DNA from: Utricularia gibba
Taxonomy: Eukaryota > Streptophyta > Magnoliopsida > Lamiales > Lentibulariaceae
DNA length: 64,000 nucleotides
Direction of reading: 5' to 3'
Assembly: GCA_002189035.1 (NCBI GenBank)
Contig: NEEC01000015.1
Location: 1,364,001-1,428,000, forward strand
Part shown: positions 1-10,480 of the stretch, piece after piece
Layout: every line of letters starts with the position of its first letter
Position numbering within the stretch: the first letter of the stretch is position 1
Position numbers and translations under genes: made by a program
Notes under the pieces: generated by a model
The model's input: the letters and a program-made list of their open reading frames with translations, nothing else
Databases searched by the model: none
What the model was told of the DNA's origin: nothing

Positions 1-713
1 CACTCGTCTTCTTGCCTGCTGGAATTTAGTCGCGTGCCGTCCGACTATTCAAGCCAATGGGAATTTAGACACGTGTTCCAATACTCTTCAAGCCAACCAT
101 TTTAAATAATTGTATTGAAATAAACTCAAATTAAGTATTCAGACCGTGTTTAAAATTATAGTAACGTAATGATTCTTGATCTTATAATATAGAATTGATC
201 TTTATTTGATCCACACTATCCACATTGGCGTGTTTTAAAAATGACGATTTAATCCCGTTAAAATCATATTTAGCCACATTCATAATAACGATTAAATTAA
301 AATTAAAATCATTTTAAAATAGAAAAAAATCATGATTCAAACAAAATTTGATATTCTTTCATCATAAAAATTTTAAAAACAAACAATGCGCAACATATGC
401 TCAATTGATATTTTATTCCATAAAATCGATCCGTATTTGACCAATTTGTTATCAACGTACACTCAATTGAAACTTCATATCATTAAATGGATCAATTGGT
501 ATTTGATCAATTTGTAGCTAACCGTCAATTTTAGTTGGCTGGGCACATGGTTTGATAAAAATGCACATCTTAATTTCAATTTTTCCACACAATATTGTAT
601 GTAATTGTATAAAATAAATATAATTTCAAACTCAAATACATATATTAATTATATTTATTGTTAGAAATTAAAAAATATATATTTATTGATAAGATAATGG
701 TTTACAGAGAGTG
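1..713. other. AT-rich intergenic DNA left of the first gene
   Basis: I see no coding pattern here. The stretch is AT-rich with many short direct echoes such as tcaattggtatttgatcaattt, and it contains the 3' flank of the minus-strand gene that ends at 714. Confidence 0.6.
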
Positions 714-2812
714 TTAAAAAATGCTGTCCCATATAGGGCTCAATGATGTGTCGTCGTCATTGGCAGTTTGTTCGTTTAGGAACACTGATCCGTTCCCGAA
801 GAACATGTCTTCATCCAATCCTGGAAAAAGATGAAACACGCGGTTGTGAATCTTGAGTTACCGGATAAACAAAGTCATGCTAGAACATTTGGAATAGGAA
901 GAATGCTTACCAAACTCAAGGTTTTCAGGGCAGAAGCCTTCAAGTAGATCTAAATAGTCATCTCCGGCGGCCGCAATAGCGTTTAGTTCCTCTTCGGTGG
1001 AATATTGCCAAGCAGGCTGAGTTGCCCCTGGGACATTGTTGTCGTTCACTGGAAGATTTTCAGGTTGTGATGCTGCCGAGACAGGCTCTGGATGAACATT
1101 TTGTTCTGCGGGTATGGGGACGGAGGGAATGGGTGTGTTCAAGGTGAAGTCTTGAGGCTGTTGGTTGACCTCCGGAACGTCATGAAGCTCGGAGGAGACA
1201 GGCGCTGGATAAACATTTTGTTCTGCGGGTATGGGGACGGAGGGAATGGGTGTGTTCAAGGTGAAGTCTTGAGGCTGTTGGTTGACCTCCGGGACATGAT
1301 GAAGCTCGGAGAAGACAGGCGCTGGATGAGCATTTTGTTCTGCGAGTATGGGGACGGAGGGCATGGGTGTGTTGAAGGTGAAGTCTTGAGGCTGTGGGTT
1401 GACCTCGGGAACAACAGGAAGCTCGGAATTCTCCCGAGAGAGATAGGGCAGAATGGCAGCTCCGATTCCTGGATCCGGAGGAGATGCTTCGAGAGAAGTA
1501 GTCCATGGGAATTGCTGGGAAGGACCAGCGGATGATGAATAAAATACAGTAAGGTCCATTGGGGCTTGAGCTGATGGAAGATAAGGTGACTTGGGGTTAA
1601 TGGAGACTTCCAAAGGAGATGACTGGAGATCAGTAGTCCATGAGAGTTTCTGAGAAGGACCAGTGGATGATAAATGATGTAAATTAGGGTCGATCGGGGC
1701 TTGAGCTGATGGAATATAAGGTGATTTGGGGTTAATGGAGACTTGCAGAGGTGATGGCTGTGAAGGATAAGGTGATTTTTGGTTATTGGCAAGAATACTA
1801 CAACCGTTTTGATGATCGATCCACTGTTGCTGTGGCTGTTTTGATCCCATCTGCTGCCAGTGATTCTGTGGAAAAAAGACAGAACAAAAGCGTTTCAACC
1901 AGAGAAGTTGCCACCAGCTAAATAAGTAAAGAAGCATACCTGCAGATGACTCGCGAGCTCGTTCCTTGAAGGCCATGGTTTATTCAACTCAAATGCCTTC
2001 TTCCATGGAGCCTCTGCCACATAAAAAAACACTTCCTTCTTCAGACCATCGAAAATGGAAGATGAAGAGTTGCTAATGGATCTTACTTTGATGCCCTTGT
2101 TGAGTGGCAGCAGTTCGGGCAACCTCATGAATTTCGTTAGCCCGAGCCAGCCTTGGCTTCTTTCTTGAACCAGTGCCATCACCGGATTTTTCTTGTTCCC
2201 AGTGGGTGTCGTAATCAGCTCTGCGTTTTCTCTTAGGATCCCATTGAGCATTAGATGATTCCGCCCAGTTTACATGATCACGTTGGGGCTTTGTCTCCAC
2301 CGCCTTTTTTTCGATGCACTTCACGCTCTGTGTAATTCTGTCAGCAACCAGAATCACCATCTTCCAGAGGTCCAGTATTTTCACACCTTCCAGAGGGCAA
2401 ATACAACCAGCTCTTCCTCTTTCATTGGTATCTTCGATAACTGCATCAAAAGTGCCCAGTATTAAGTACATGAAACCAAGCAACAAAAAGACTGAAGAAT
2501 GGATGCATACTTAGCCCACCGGTGCCTTCTGGTGCACTGGAAATGTCAACCAACTTAAATCCTTTCCTATTACATAGGAAAATATCGAGTGCATCTCGTG
2601 GTTTCTGCAAAATCTCCGTCTGCAGCGAACATATTCTCGCTGCAAACAAAAGAGTGTAGATACGAAAGTTTGTTGAAGTGTAAAACCCGATGGGCGTGTG
2701 AAATTGCAGTCGACAGAAGAGAATGAGTAAAAATCAAGACACTACGTATACCTCGAAGATCGGAGTTCATGGGTGGTGCCGCTGCCTTGATTTGCGCCGC
2801 AAGCAGCTCCAT
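714..2812 (-). CDS. Unrecognised repeat-containing, probably nuclear protein (six coding exons)
   Basis: I do not recognise the family. GT-AG junctions give coding exons 2752-2812, 2511-2639, 2087-2440, 1940-2013, 911-1865 and 714-820. They join in phase to 1680 nt, or 559 residues. The N-terminus begins MELLAAQIKAAAPP. The middle carries basic clusters (KRKRR, RKKPR) that resemble nuclear localisation signals. The large exon encodes two copies of a 46-residue unit (core INPKSPY.PSAQAP, 138-bp period) followed by three copies of a 39-residue unit (core EVN.QPQDFT.NTP.PSVPI.AEQN, 117-bp period). The C-terminus is acidic and ends SPIWDSIF. A leader exon ending near 3272 could place an upstream ATG in frame and add M-N-K. 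Repeats plus an acidic tail suggest a transcription-related scaffold, but that is only inference. The exon chain is well supported; the function is unknown. Confidence 0.72.
1094..1445 (-). repeat. Three-copy 117-bp coding tandem repeat
   Basis: The string attttgttctgcg.gtatggggacggagg recurs with offsets of 117 and 117 bp (near 1096, 1213, 1330). Each unit is 39 codons in frame with the large exon of the surrounding gene. The two copies nearest the gene's 3' end are nearly identical; the 5'-most copy has diverged most. Confidence 0.85.
1561..1790 (-). repeat. Two-copy 138-bp coding tandem repeat
   Basis: The string ggggcttgagctgatggaa occurs at 1561 and again at 1699, a period of 138 bp or 46 codons. 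It lies in the same exon as the 117-bp repeat and encodes the INPKSPY.PSAQAP unit twice. Confidence 0.85.
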
Positions 2813-2818
2813 TTTATT

Positions 2819-3330
2819 CTGAATACGAACGAAAACCATGATCAGCGAGAACAAAGAAACCCCAGTTAAAGAAAACGAAGGAATGTAGACATGAAGAGTA
2901 TTCTCGTGATAAGAACTACAAAACCCTATTAACAAAAATCAATGGACATCCACAACGCAAAACTAAGAGCAGGAATATGAAGAATAGACATTATGAAAAA
3001 CAAAGGAACGTCGTGTAATCTCGCGATCAAGAAGTGGAACATCAAGAACGAAAGAAAACATGTCATCATGATCAGGAACGCACGAAAACCTGATTACAGA
3101 AGGTAAACCAATATCAAAATCACAAATTACATTGCTTCCATGAAGAGAACGTTCAAGAAAACCTGATCCATGAACGTTACAGGACACCTGGGAATTGTGA
3201 TCAGCAAGGAAGTACACCATGAAAACCTAACCCCGTGCTTCAACTATAGATTCCTACAGAGCACTACTCACCATTATAGACCCTTCTTTTTGTTATCCGA
3301 ATGAGATGCAGTCTAGTGCCATGGATTCAC
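2819..3330 (-). other. Probable 5' leader exon and first intron of the unknown gene
   Basis: A good donor (ATG|GTGAGT, exon border 3272) and acceptor (TTCGTATTCAG|AATAAAATGG, border 2818) define a 453-bp intron. The leader exon would lie at about 3272-3330. Splicing places an ATG formed by the last three exon bases in frame with the main coding sequence. A short upstream ORF (ATGGCACTA...TAA) also lies in the leader. Confidence 0.45.
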
Positions 3331-6300
3331 AGGTATTTATTCAGGTGAAATTTGGGCGGGAAAATCTTAATACTCAGTCTTCTAACTGGGCCATCAGTTC
3401 TTAAATCAATTTCAAAACTAAATGATTGTTTTCATTTTAAAATAATTTAAAATAATAACAAAAATCACTTTGCCTTATGTAAATAAAATAATCCATCTCA
3501 TAATCGAATTAAATTTATAATAACCAGAGTTTTTTTAATAAAATCGTCAATTTTTAGGCATTAGTTTTGTACCTTAACACGTGACATAAAGTTAAGTGGC
3601 CATTCCATGAACAACATGAGCATGATTTTTAGAAGTAAATCACTTGGAGTCATCCTTTTTCTTACAGCTGAGCGGTGACTGGGGAAGAGCGAAACGGGAC
3701 GCAGTGTGGCCGCCGGAGCTCCAAGGTTTCCGGTGTGACGGAAGGCGTCCAATTCCCGGATCGCGGAGGCGGAAGGGAGACGCGGGTGCGGGAATTTGTA
3801 GATCGGGTCTGGTTCGGAAGTCTGTCGGCAGAATATTACAAGCGGATTCAATCCTATGGATGTAATTAAATTTGGATTCAGAAATCTTTCCACGGCACAC
3901 TAACAAAACCAAGGCACGCGTATTATGAAAATTAAAAAATAATTACGCTAAATGTCATAAAAGAATTTCTACCGAAAGTCAAACCCATTGTGGGCCCCAT
4001 TGTGGTCGGGTCGGCCTTATTCTTGTCAACATTTGTTTACAATTAAAATAGGATCCTAAATTTCAGAAAGAAACGTAAATCCCCATCCCATTTAACGAAT
4101 CGGGTCGGGACGAAAGGGACACCTTTGTCTCTACTGATCGAGTAAATTTTTTTTAATAATTAATAATTTTTGAAATTTGACAATGACCCTTCTCACATTC
4201 TCTCTCTCCTCAATGTGTTTGATCGAAACCACTTGAAGAGAATGAATGCACGATAAAATATGAAGCAATAAATAATAAGGTAGAGTTTGGGTATGTCAAT
4301 TTAAAATATAGTTAGTACAAAAAGTTTAATTTTCAAGTTTCAAAATTATGCTACAAATATATTAATATATTTTTATAAATAATTTACTTATGAACCTATG
4401 AAATTACATATTTAACTTTCTATATTATTGAAACGAATCGATTTTGATCATAATACCATTATCATGGTGCATCGTATGAGACGTAATATAACTATTTATC
4501 ATTTTGAATAATATGAGATATGAAATCGATATAACTTTCATCATTTTGAGTTATATGAGATACAAATGTTATATAATTTTAATGAGAGTATCATTTAATT
4601 CTCTAAACTTCAAATGGGAATACGAAAAATCTTATCACAAAATTTTCTTGGATTTGAAATAAGAGCATATTCCAATTTTTAAAAATTTTGAAAACCATTT
4701 GGATGTTCGTTACATGGTTTTGACAACTTGAAGTGTTTTATTTGTAATTTTGAAACTTAGGATTATATGATTAACTTGATATATTGTTTTTACAAATTTT
4801 TCATAAATAATGTAAAAAGAGAAAAAAGAAACAAATGTTATTGAAACCCATGGTCGGTGTTCACTGGACCACACCGGCCATAGGAAATCCAAAGCCCAAT
4901 CTTAAATCCAGCCCAATAGGTTCAACCCTGAAATTTTGACCGAAGGTCAACGTCCTTCAAATAATTTATAAAAATGATGATTAAATCGTATAATAAACTG
5001 AACCTGTTTTTAAAAGCATGATCCTATTTTCTTTTATTAGAGGCCAACCCATTAAAAAATTATTTATTTTTTAAATAAATAATTAAACAGTAATTATCTA
5101 GAAGTGAATTATTGAGAGGGTGGCCTGGGGCTGGGGGTTCCCCAAAAGAGGGGGTTTTAATAAACCTAATCTGAGGGAGTCTGTTTCCCAAAATGTAACA
5201 GAGCAATTTTAGCTGACAGCCCGGTGCAGTACGCCGACCTATCTAAATATATCAAGAGCCCAGCCTTGGCCTTACCGAAGATGCTACTGCTGCAAACCTA
5301 GATTCAAAGCTATGCCGAATTTGGAACTCCATGGAAGTAGATTTGGGGCACCGTTTTTATTCCGAAATTAGAAAATAATTTTTAATTCAACAAAAAATGA
5401 GGAAATTTGTGTGGAGGGAAGTCAACGCTTTTTTTCTAATTGATTATTTGACTGTTAAGACATTCCCCTAGAATGAGGGGAGGAAGTCTTCAGGTCCACG
5501 AGAAGAACATCTCTTAGAACCCAAGAATGCGTGACTGCTGGAGATCAGAAGCGCAAGCAAGAACAGTCTGGGTCACCCAAGTAGTCGGATCTGAGTAAGT
5601 ATTTTGTGATGTGAGAGACCTGTGTTAGCAGCGGAATCACAGATGCACGTTTGGGTGGATTCCGACTCAAGTTGTATCGCTGGGAACGTGAAATAGCTCA
5701 GGCGGGAAGACGTGGGGTTCTTTCTAACGATAAACCAGACGTATTCAGATGCCGTCGAGATTGAGAGAGACTCGGCGGGACTTGGGAAACGTCTAACGTC
5801 ATCGGACTTTACCGGTGAAGGGTCGTACTCCGACTGGGCGGCGTCTAAATTTGTTACTGAAATTTACAATCGTACAGGAGGGGGATGAATCGATTATTAT
5901 ACACTAAGGAACCCCGAATCGAAAGGATAAGCCAAGGAGAAGGAAAAGCCGCTCAAATTCCTTCACAATTGCATTGTCAGGTCAACATCTCATACTTTCT
6001 TTACCTACTCAACTGCCATGCAGTAAATGCTCATCTGCTTCACAGTTTAGGGTTTCTTAACACTCCATGTGGATCCCTGAGTTCGTTTGTCGATTCACCC
6101 TTCTGGCTCCGTCCCCCTTGACAGTCTTTCTGATTGGATGGATGGATAATCAACAGGTTTAGTCTCCCAGATTTCTGTAAAAAAAATCCAACTGTCGCTT
6201 GCTCGATAAAAAGTAAACTCCAGTCAGTTTTTCTTTCAATGATCATGAAAAAGGGCTCGATAAAATGGTTTATCTACAGCTTTCCCATTCATGGAAAGTA

Positions 6301-7390
6301 AATTCCCTTAAGAAATACTTGATTAAAAACGTCCTTGTTCCTGGTCCTGGTTTCTTGCTGAAACTAGAACAGCATACGAACCAAAGCTTGCTGCATAAAT
6401 TCCCTCACATCCTCTCGAGACTAATGTAATAGAATCGAAATCATATGATATGATCACATGCTAATGTGTGTACCTAGAGTTATACCAGCAACCCAAATGG
6501 GTTGTCCTGCTCATCACCATTTTTTCGACTCAAAGTGTTCGGAATCCTGGGACTGGTCAAGCGAGTTGGGTGTGCTGCAGAAAAGCATAAATGTGTGTAT
6601 TTTCAATCACAACACGGCGTTTTAAGGAAGCGAAAAAACCTGCTCCCCACAGGCTACAATTAATGCATCAAGGGAACGAACACATCGTCGTCTTCTTGAG
6701 TCGGCTCTGCGGGTCCTATTCTCGCCTTCAAGCTGGGCAAGCTCGTACTCGCACCAATGGGGCTCTGTCTGTTCAAATAAACATAGCCACGGAAACTAAA
6801 CTTGGTGAGAATGTTTACAATAATTTATTGAATATATTTTATTCTAATTTTTAATCATTTTGTAATAAAATGATATTTAAAATTTATGATTAACTTTAGA
6901 AATTATTGAATTTTTGAATCTCTAGTTTATAAATTAAATAATAAATTAATTATAAAAATTATAATATTCACTTTTTATTATTCAAAAAAAATTATTTATA
7001 TCATAATATTAAATTATATAATAAATTTATTTATTAAATTTTATAATATAATTTTACATTATTTTATAAAATAGTTTTATAATGTCAAACTCATTTATTG
7101 CAGTTTTCATCTAAACAAGATGCAAACTCGTGATCAATCATTTATTTTAAAACATAATATAATGAAATATACTTCAAAATATGATTACAAATCTTCAATG
7201 ATAATCATATTATATCATTCATCATCAGACATGCAACTTGCTTGAAATATATATATTTTTTATTCAATTTGGTATATTAAATTGAAATAATGAAATGGCT
7301 TCATAGAAAATATAGGTTTTTAATTCATAAAACGAGATCGAAAGAAACACAGCACGTGAGTGATGTGAATGTGAACACGTTCCTCTAAAT
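3331..7390. other. Long intergenic region with GC-rich islands, no gene I can name
   Basis: Most of this is AT-rich. Two GC-rich patches stand out. At 3640-3870 both strands hold ORFs of 64-110 codons without recognisable similarity. At 5100-6130 there is a longer unusual stretch, including an open reading through about 5765-5880 and an ATG ORF at 5885-6121. Neither shows a family motif. The region at 6850-7320 is extremely AT-rich. Confidence 0.4.
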
Positions 7391-7398
7391 TTATATAA
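7391..7398 (+). promoter_or_regulatory. TATA box of the ALOG gene
   Basis: ttatataaa lies about 160 bp upstream of the ALOG ATG at 7557, with an AT-rich upstream flank. Position and sequence fit a plant TATA box; there is no experimental support. Confidence 0.5.
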
Positions 7399-7556
7399 AA
7401 AATGAATAAAATAGATGTACGAACAAAGAAGAGCCACTGTGTGCTCTATTCAATCGGTCTTCTGGGGTTTCCTCTCGTCGTCTTCTTGCCTCCTGCTGCG
7501 CGTGTTCTTTTCACCATATTCTCAATCATTGGTCTTTCTGGGTTTTTTCTTCTCCG

Positions 7557-8065
7557 ATGGATCTATCAAAATACTCCTCTTTCCCGGAGGATGGCCGGAG
7601 CCGCTACGAGTCGCAAAAGCGTCGTGATTGGCACACATTCTATCAGTTCCTTCAGAACCAGACGCCGCCGGTGGAGATCCCGCACTGGAACAGCGACCAT
7701 GTCCTCGAGTTTCTGAGGTATTTGGATCAGTTTGGGAAGACAAAGGTGCATTTAGAGACCTGCCTCTTCTTCGGACGCCCCGACCCCCAGCACCCTGCAC
7801 GTGTCCCCTTCGCCAAGCCTGGGGAAGCCTCGACGCGCTGATTGGGAGGCTGCGCGCCGCCTACGAGGAGAACGGAGGATCGCCGGAAACCAATCCGTTT
7901 GCAAGCGGCGCGATAAGGACGTATCTGAGGGAAGTGAAAGAGTGTCAGGCGAAAGCTAGAGGGATTCTCTACAACAAGAAGAAGAACAAGAACAAGAAAG
8001 GTCTCAGCTCCGCTGGAGGTGGATCCAGTAAGAATGGTACCAATGAATCCCCTTCTTCTCCTTAG
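7557..8065 (+). CDS. LSH: ALOG-domain (LSH-type) nuclear regulator, frameshifted by one missing C
   Basis: ALOG proteins are plant DNA-binding regulators of meristem, light and organ-boundary development. The first frame gives an N-terminus starting [13 protein letters not shown] and the family signature [11 protein letters not shown]...[17 protein letters not shown]. The second frame continues with [22 protein letters not shown] and the lysine/asparagine-rich nuclear signal KKKNKNKK. The two frames meet at the C-run 7784-7788, which has five C where the family codon pattern (GAC CCC CCA) needs six. With one C restored the gene is a single 510-nt exon encoding 169 residues, a normal ALOG size. 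As printed, the first frame runs into a non-family tail ending at 7841. The His/Cys residues of the zinc-ribbon insert span the break. Either it is a sequence error or a recent null allele. Confidence 0.9.
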
Positions 8066-9510
8066 TCGCCAGTCAGAATAGCACTAGCGAATCCTCTTCT
8101 TCTTCATTCCTTTTCTTTCTTCTATTTATTGCATTTCTAGCTGCTTCAAAACTGTATCTTTGGCGTCGGTCACCATGTGTTACACTTTTGTGAATCCATG
8201 TATGTATGCAAACAAAAGTAAAACACCCAACAGGCGCAGCAGAAGCACCATCAGTGCATGCTCCTTTCTGTATCGCAAACCCTAATTGTTTGTTGTTCGA
8301 GACATAGAAGAAAGAAGATCAAACACCTCCCCCCATCTGAGTTTCCAACTACGGCTCGTAACCCCATCACCAGATTCAAGGCAGAAAACCCTAAAATTGA
8401 ATCTTTGGTGTCGCCATCTATATCCATAAGAACAAGCAATTACCCTTAGTCTGCGAGGTGAATATGGTTACATGCCCTACCTATCCTATCCTATCTTTTT
8501 GTGTCCAATCAAAACTTGAAGCTCTTTCACACAGACCCTTATCCAGCAGCAAGGGGGTCGAGTTCGCAAGGTTATTGCAGCAGTGTTCTGCCGTTTACTA
8601 GGTCAAGCCGTACTATGTTTTCAAACACAGTGAACCTGTTTTAGTTCAAAATTGGTATATGGATCTTCAACCAACCTGCACGTACGGATGGCTGTAGCTA
8701 AGGCGAAAGGAATGAGATGACGACCATTCAACCAGGAAATGAACATTGCATCCCTTCATCTCTTAGATGGAATGAAACAATTTATTGTGGCCTGGAGGAA
8801 GGGGAGGGAAATTAATACTCGATCGTCCTTGGTATCTTTCTAAGATTTCTGTCGGTGTCAGCAGTGAATTGGGTTGATGATAAGGTTAGATTAGGTTTAA
8901 AATTCTTTTTAAAAAGCGGAGATTTCAGGGCCATGAATGTGCCCTAGAGATTTCTGTGGATATAATTACGCATTTTGGATAGTAGGTGTGTCCAAGACGC
9001 ACTTGCAGTGGATAATCATGTTACAAAAAAAGGTTTGTCTTATCATGCGTACGATTGTTGCTACTGTAGGTGGTCACTATTCACCAACCGTGTGTCCGAA
9101 AGGGTATTTGGCAATTATCATCAAGTGGTACGAATGCAGGCAGTCTACTGATACAAGATTTATAAGGGAATGTTGAGGAATCCCCCTTCATGCCTCCATG
9201 TCTCCCAACATATTCAGCATTTTGTTTCTGAACAGAAGTAGCATCAGAAAGTCCATATTTATGACCTTTTAGGCGATTCGATCCTTACAAAACAATCTGA
9301 AATGTTCGAGAATCATTAAAAAGCGACCTGAAAATGATCAGATCCACAATGGTGTGATGTTATGAAATTATTCTGTTGGTATGTAAAAAAGACAATATAG
9401 AATCCAACTTGGAAAAACGTAGGATTTAGTAAACTTGAAAGAAAAGCACAGATAGTCTTAATGAGGGGTGGAGGATGCTTGCCTTGTTGAAAAATGACAC
9501 ACATACCCAC
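8066..9510. other. Intergenic region after ALOG
   Basis: About 8066-8240 looks like the ALOG 3' flank (tttctttcttctatttattgc). I find no convincing coding exon further on; the short ORFs at 8258-8449 and 8937-9176 lack motifs and splice context. Confidence 0.4.
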
Positions 9511-10480
9511 CCTCCGGTGGCAGCCTTCCTAGCTCCATCCCACTTCTCTTGTTCACGGCATGTTCCTCCATGGGATGTTCCTCAGCAGATTTTGGAACCG
9601 CCGCAAGTTTTTCACTTAAATCCAACATCAGAATGACAGGAATGCTAAGACATAACTGCATTGCTGAAGAATTGGCTGGTGCAGAAAGAAGATGGCCATA
9701 ATAAGATCAGTTAACTAAGACGTCATCTTGATATGATCAATAGAAACCGCATTGGAACCAATCGAATTGTATAAAGTTTAATGAAGGGTTGCAAGTCAAA
9801 GGGGATACTAGGATTTGGCACCTAACAGAGACTAGAAAATATATGATAGATATCTTTCGGCAGAGACAGCGTTGGCCAAAGGATTGCTCACGTATTAGAG
9901 TATACTTTCAAGAGTGGTTCCATGACAATACCGCTGTACTATACCGATGTTACACCAAGTAGAGACACTAGCGACTAGGCAGCCATTCAACATATTTGCA
10001 AGCTGTTTCGAAAGAGAACAGGAACACCCCGGATGCCAGTAATTCAGTTTGTATTTAAACACATCAAAATCAAGGTAACGCCACAGCCCAGACAAGCAAA
10101 ACGGATTGTATCGAAACTTCAAAATGCTATAAAAAAAAGACCTTGACTTTATCAAAGGCGGCAACATCATCCTCCCGGTTTTGAATTAGATTTTTTATGT
10201 GTCACGTGTCCACAAATAATCATCAGAGGAATCATCCCCGCCCCAGTATTTCCTAACCTGTGCGAAGTTGGGGGACCACCGTTTTCCCCAGGCGCAACAC
10301 CAGTTCACCATTTCAAGGGCGTGTTTCAGGGTAACATGACATTTGATGGCGGCAGCGAGATTACAGGCTGCGAAAGGAAGTTTGAAGCATTTGGAGATTC
10401 CTTGAACGACGCGGAGGAATCCTACAGGCAGACGGCAGCCACCCGCATTGTGAGCTGACCATGGAGGGGAAGAGAAGCAT
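9511..10480 (-). CDS. Possible two-exon fragment of an unrecognised gene
   Basis: A Cys-rich open segment occupies 10195-10480 and contains ISKCFKLPFAACNLAAAIK and KRWSPNFAQ. It is preceded by a plausible acceptor (TAACTTGCAG) and contains a donor after NFAQ (CAG|GTTAGG, border 10258). In phase, a second open segment at 9511-9655 follows an acceptor and reads LSEKLAAVPKSAEEHP...ELGRLPPEGG before a GTGGGT donor. I find no start codon, no terminal exon and no known family. It may be a gene with unseen exons or a decayed remnant. If the first exon is not spliced at NFAQ it terminates at a TAA at 10195. Confidence 0.3.

Noticed and set aside
1092..1535. 147-codon plus-strand ORF with internal repeats
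   Set aside because: It mirrors the tandem repeats of the minus-strand gene; the repeats alone keep it open.
7402..7716. 104-codon ORF overlapping the ALOG start
   Set aside because: It begins just after the TATA box, probably upstream of the transcript start, and lacks any family motif; the ALOG frame is unambiguous.
8235..8280. microRNA-like string near gcagcagaagcaccatcagtgcatgctcc
   Set aside because: No convincing hairpin partner nearby, and the match to miR172/miR156 sequences is too poor.
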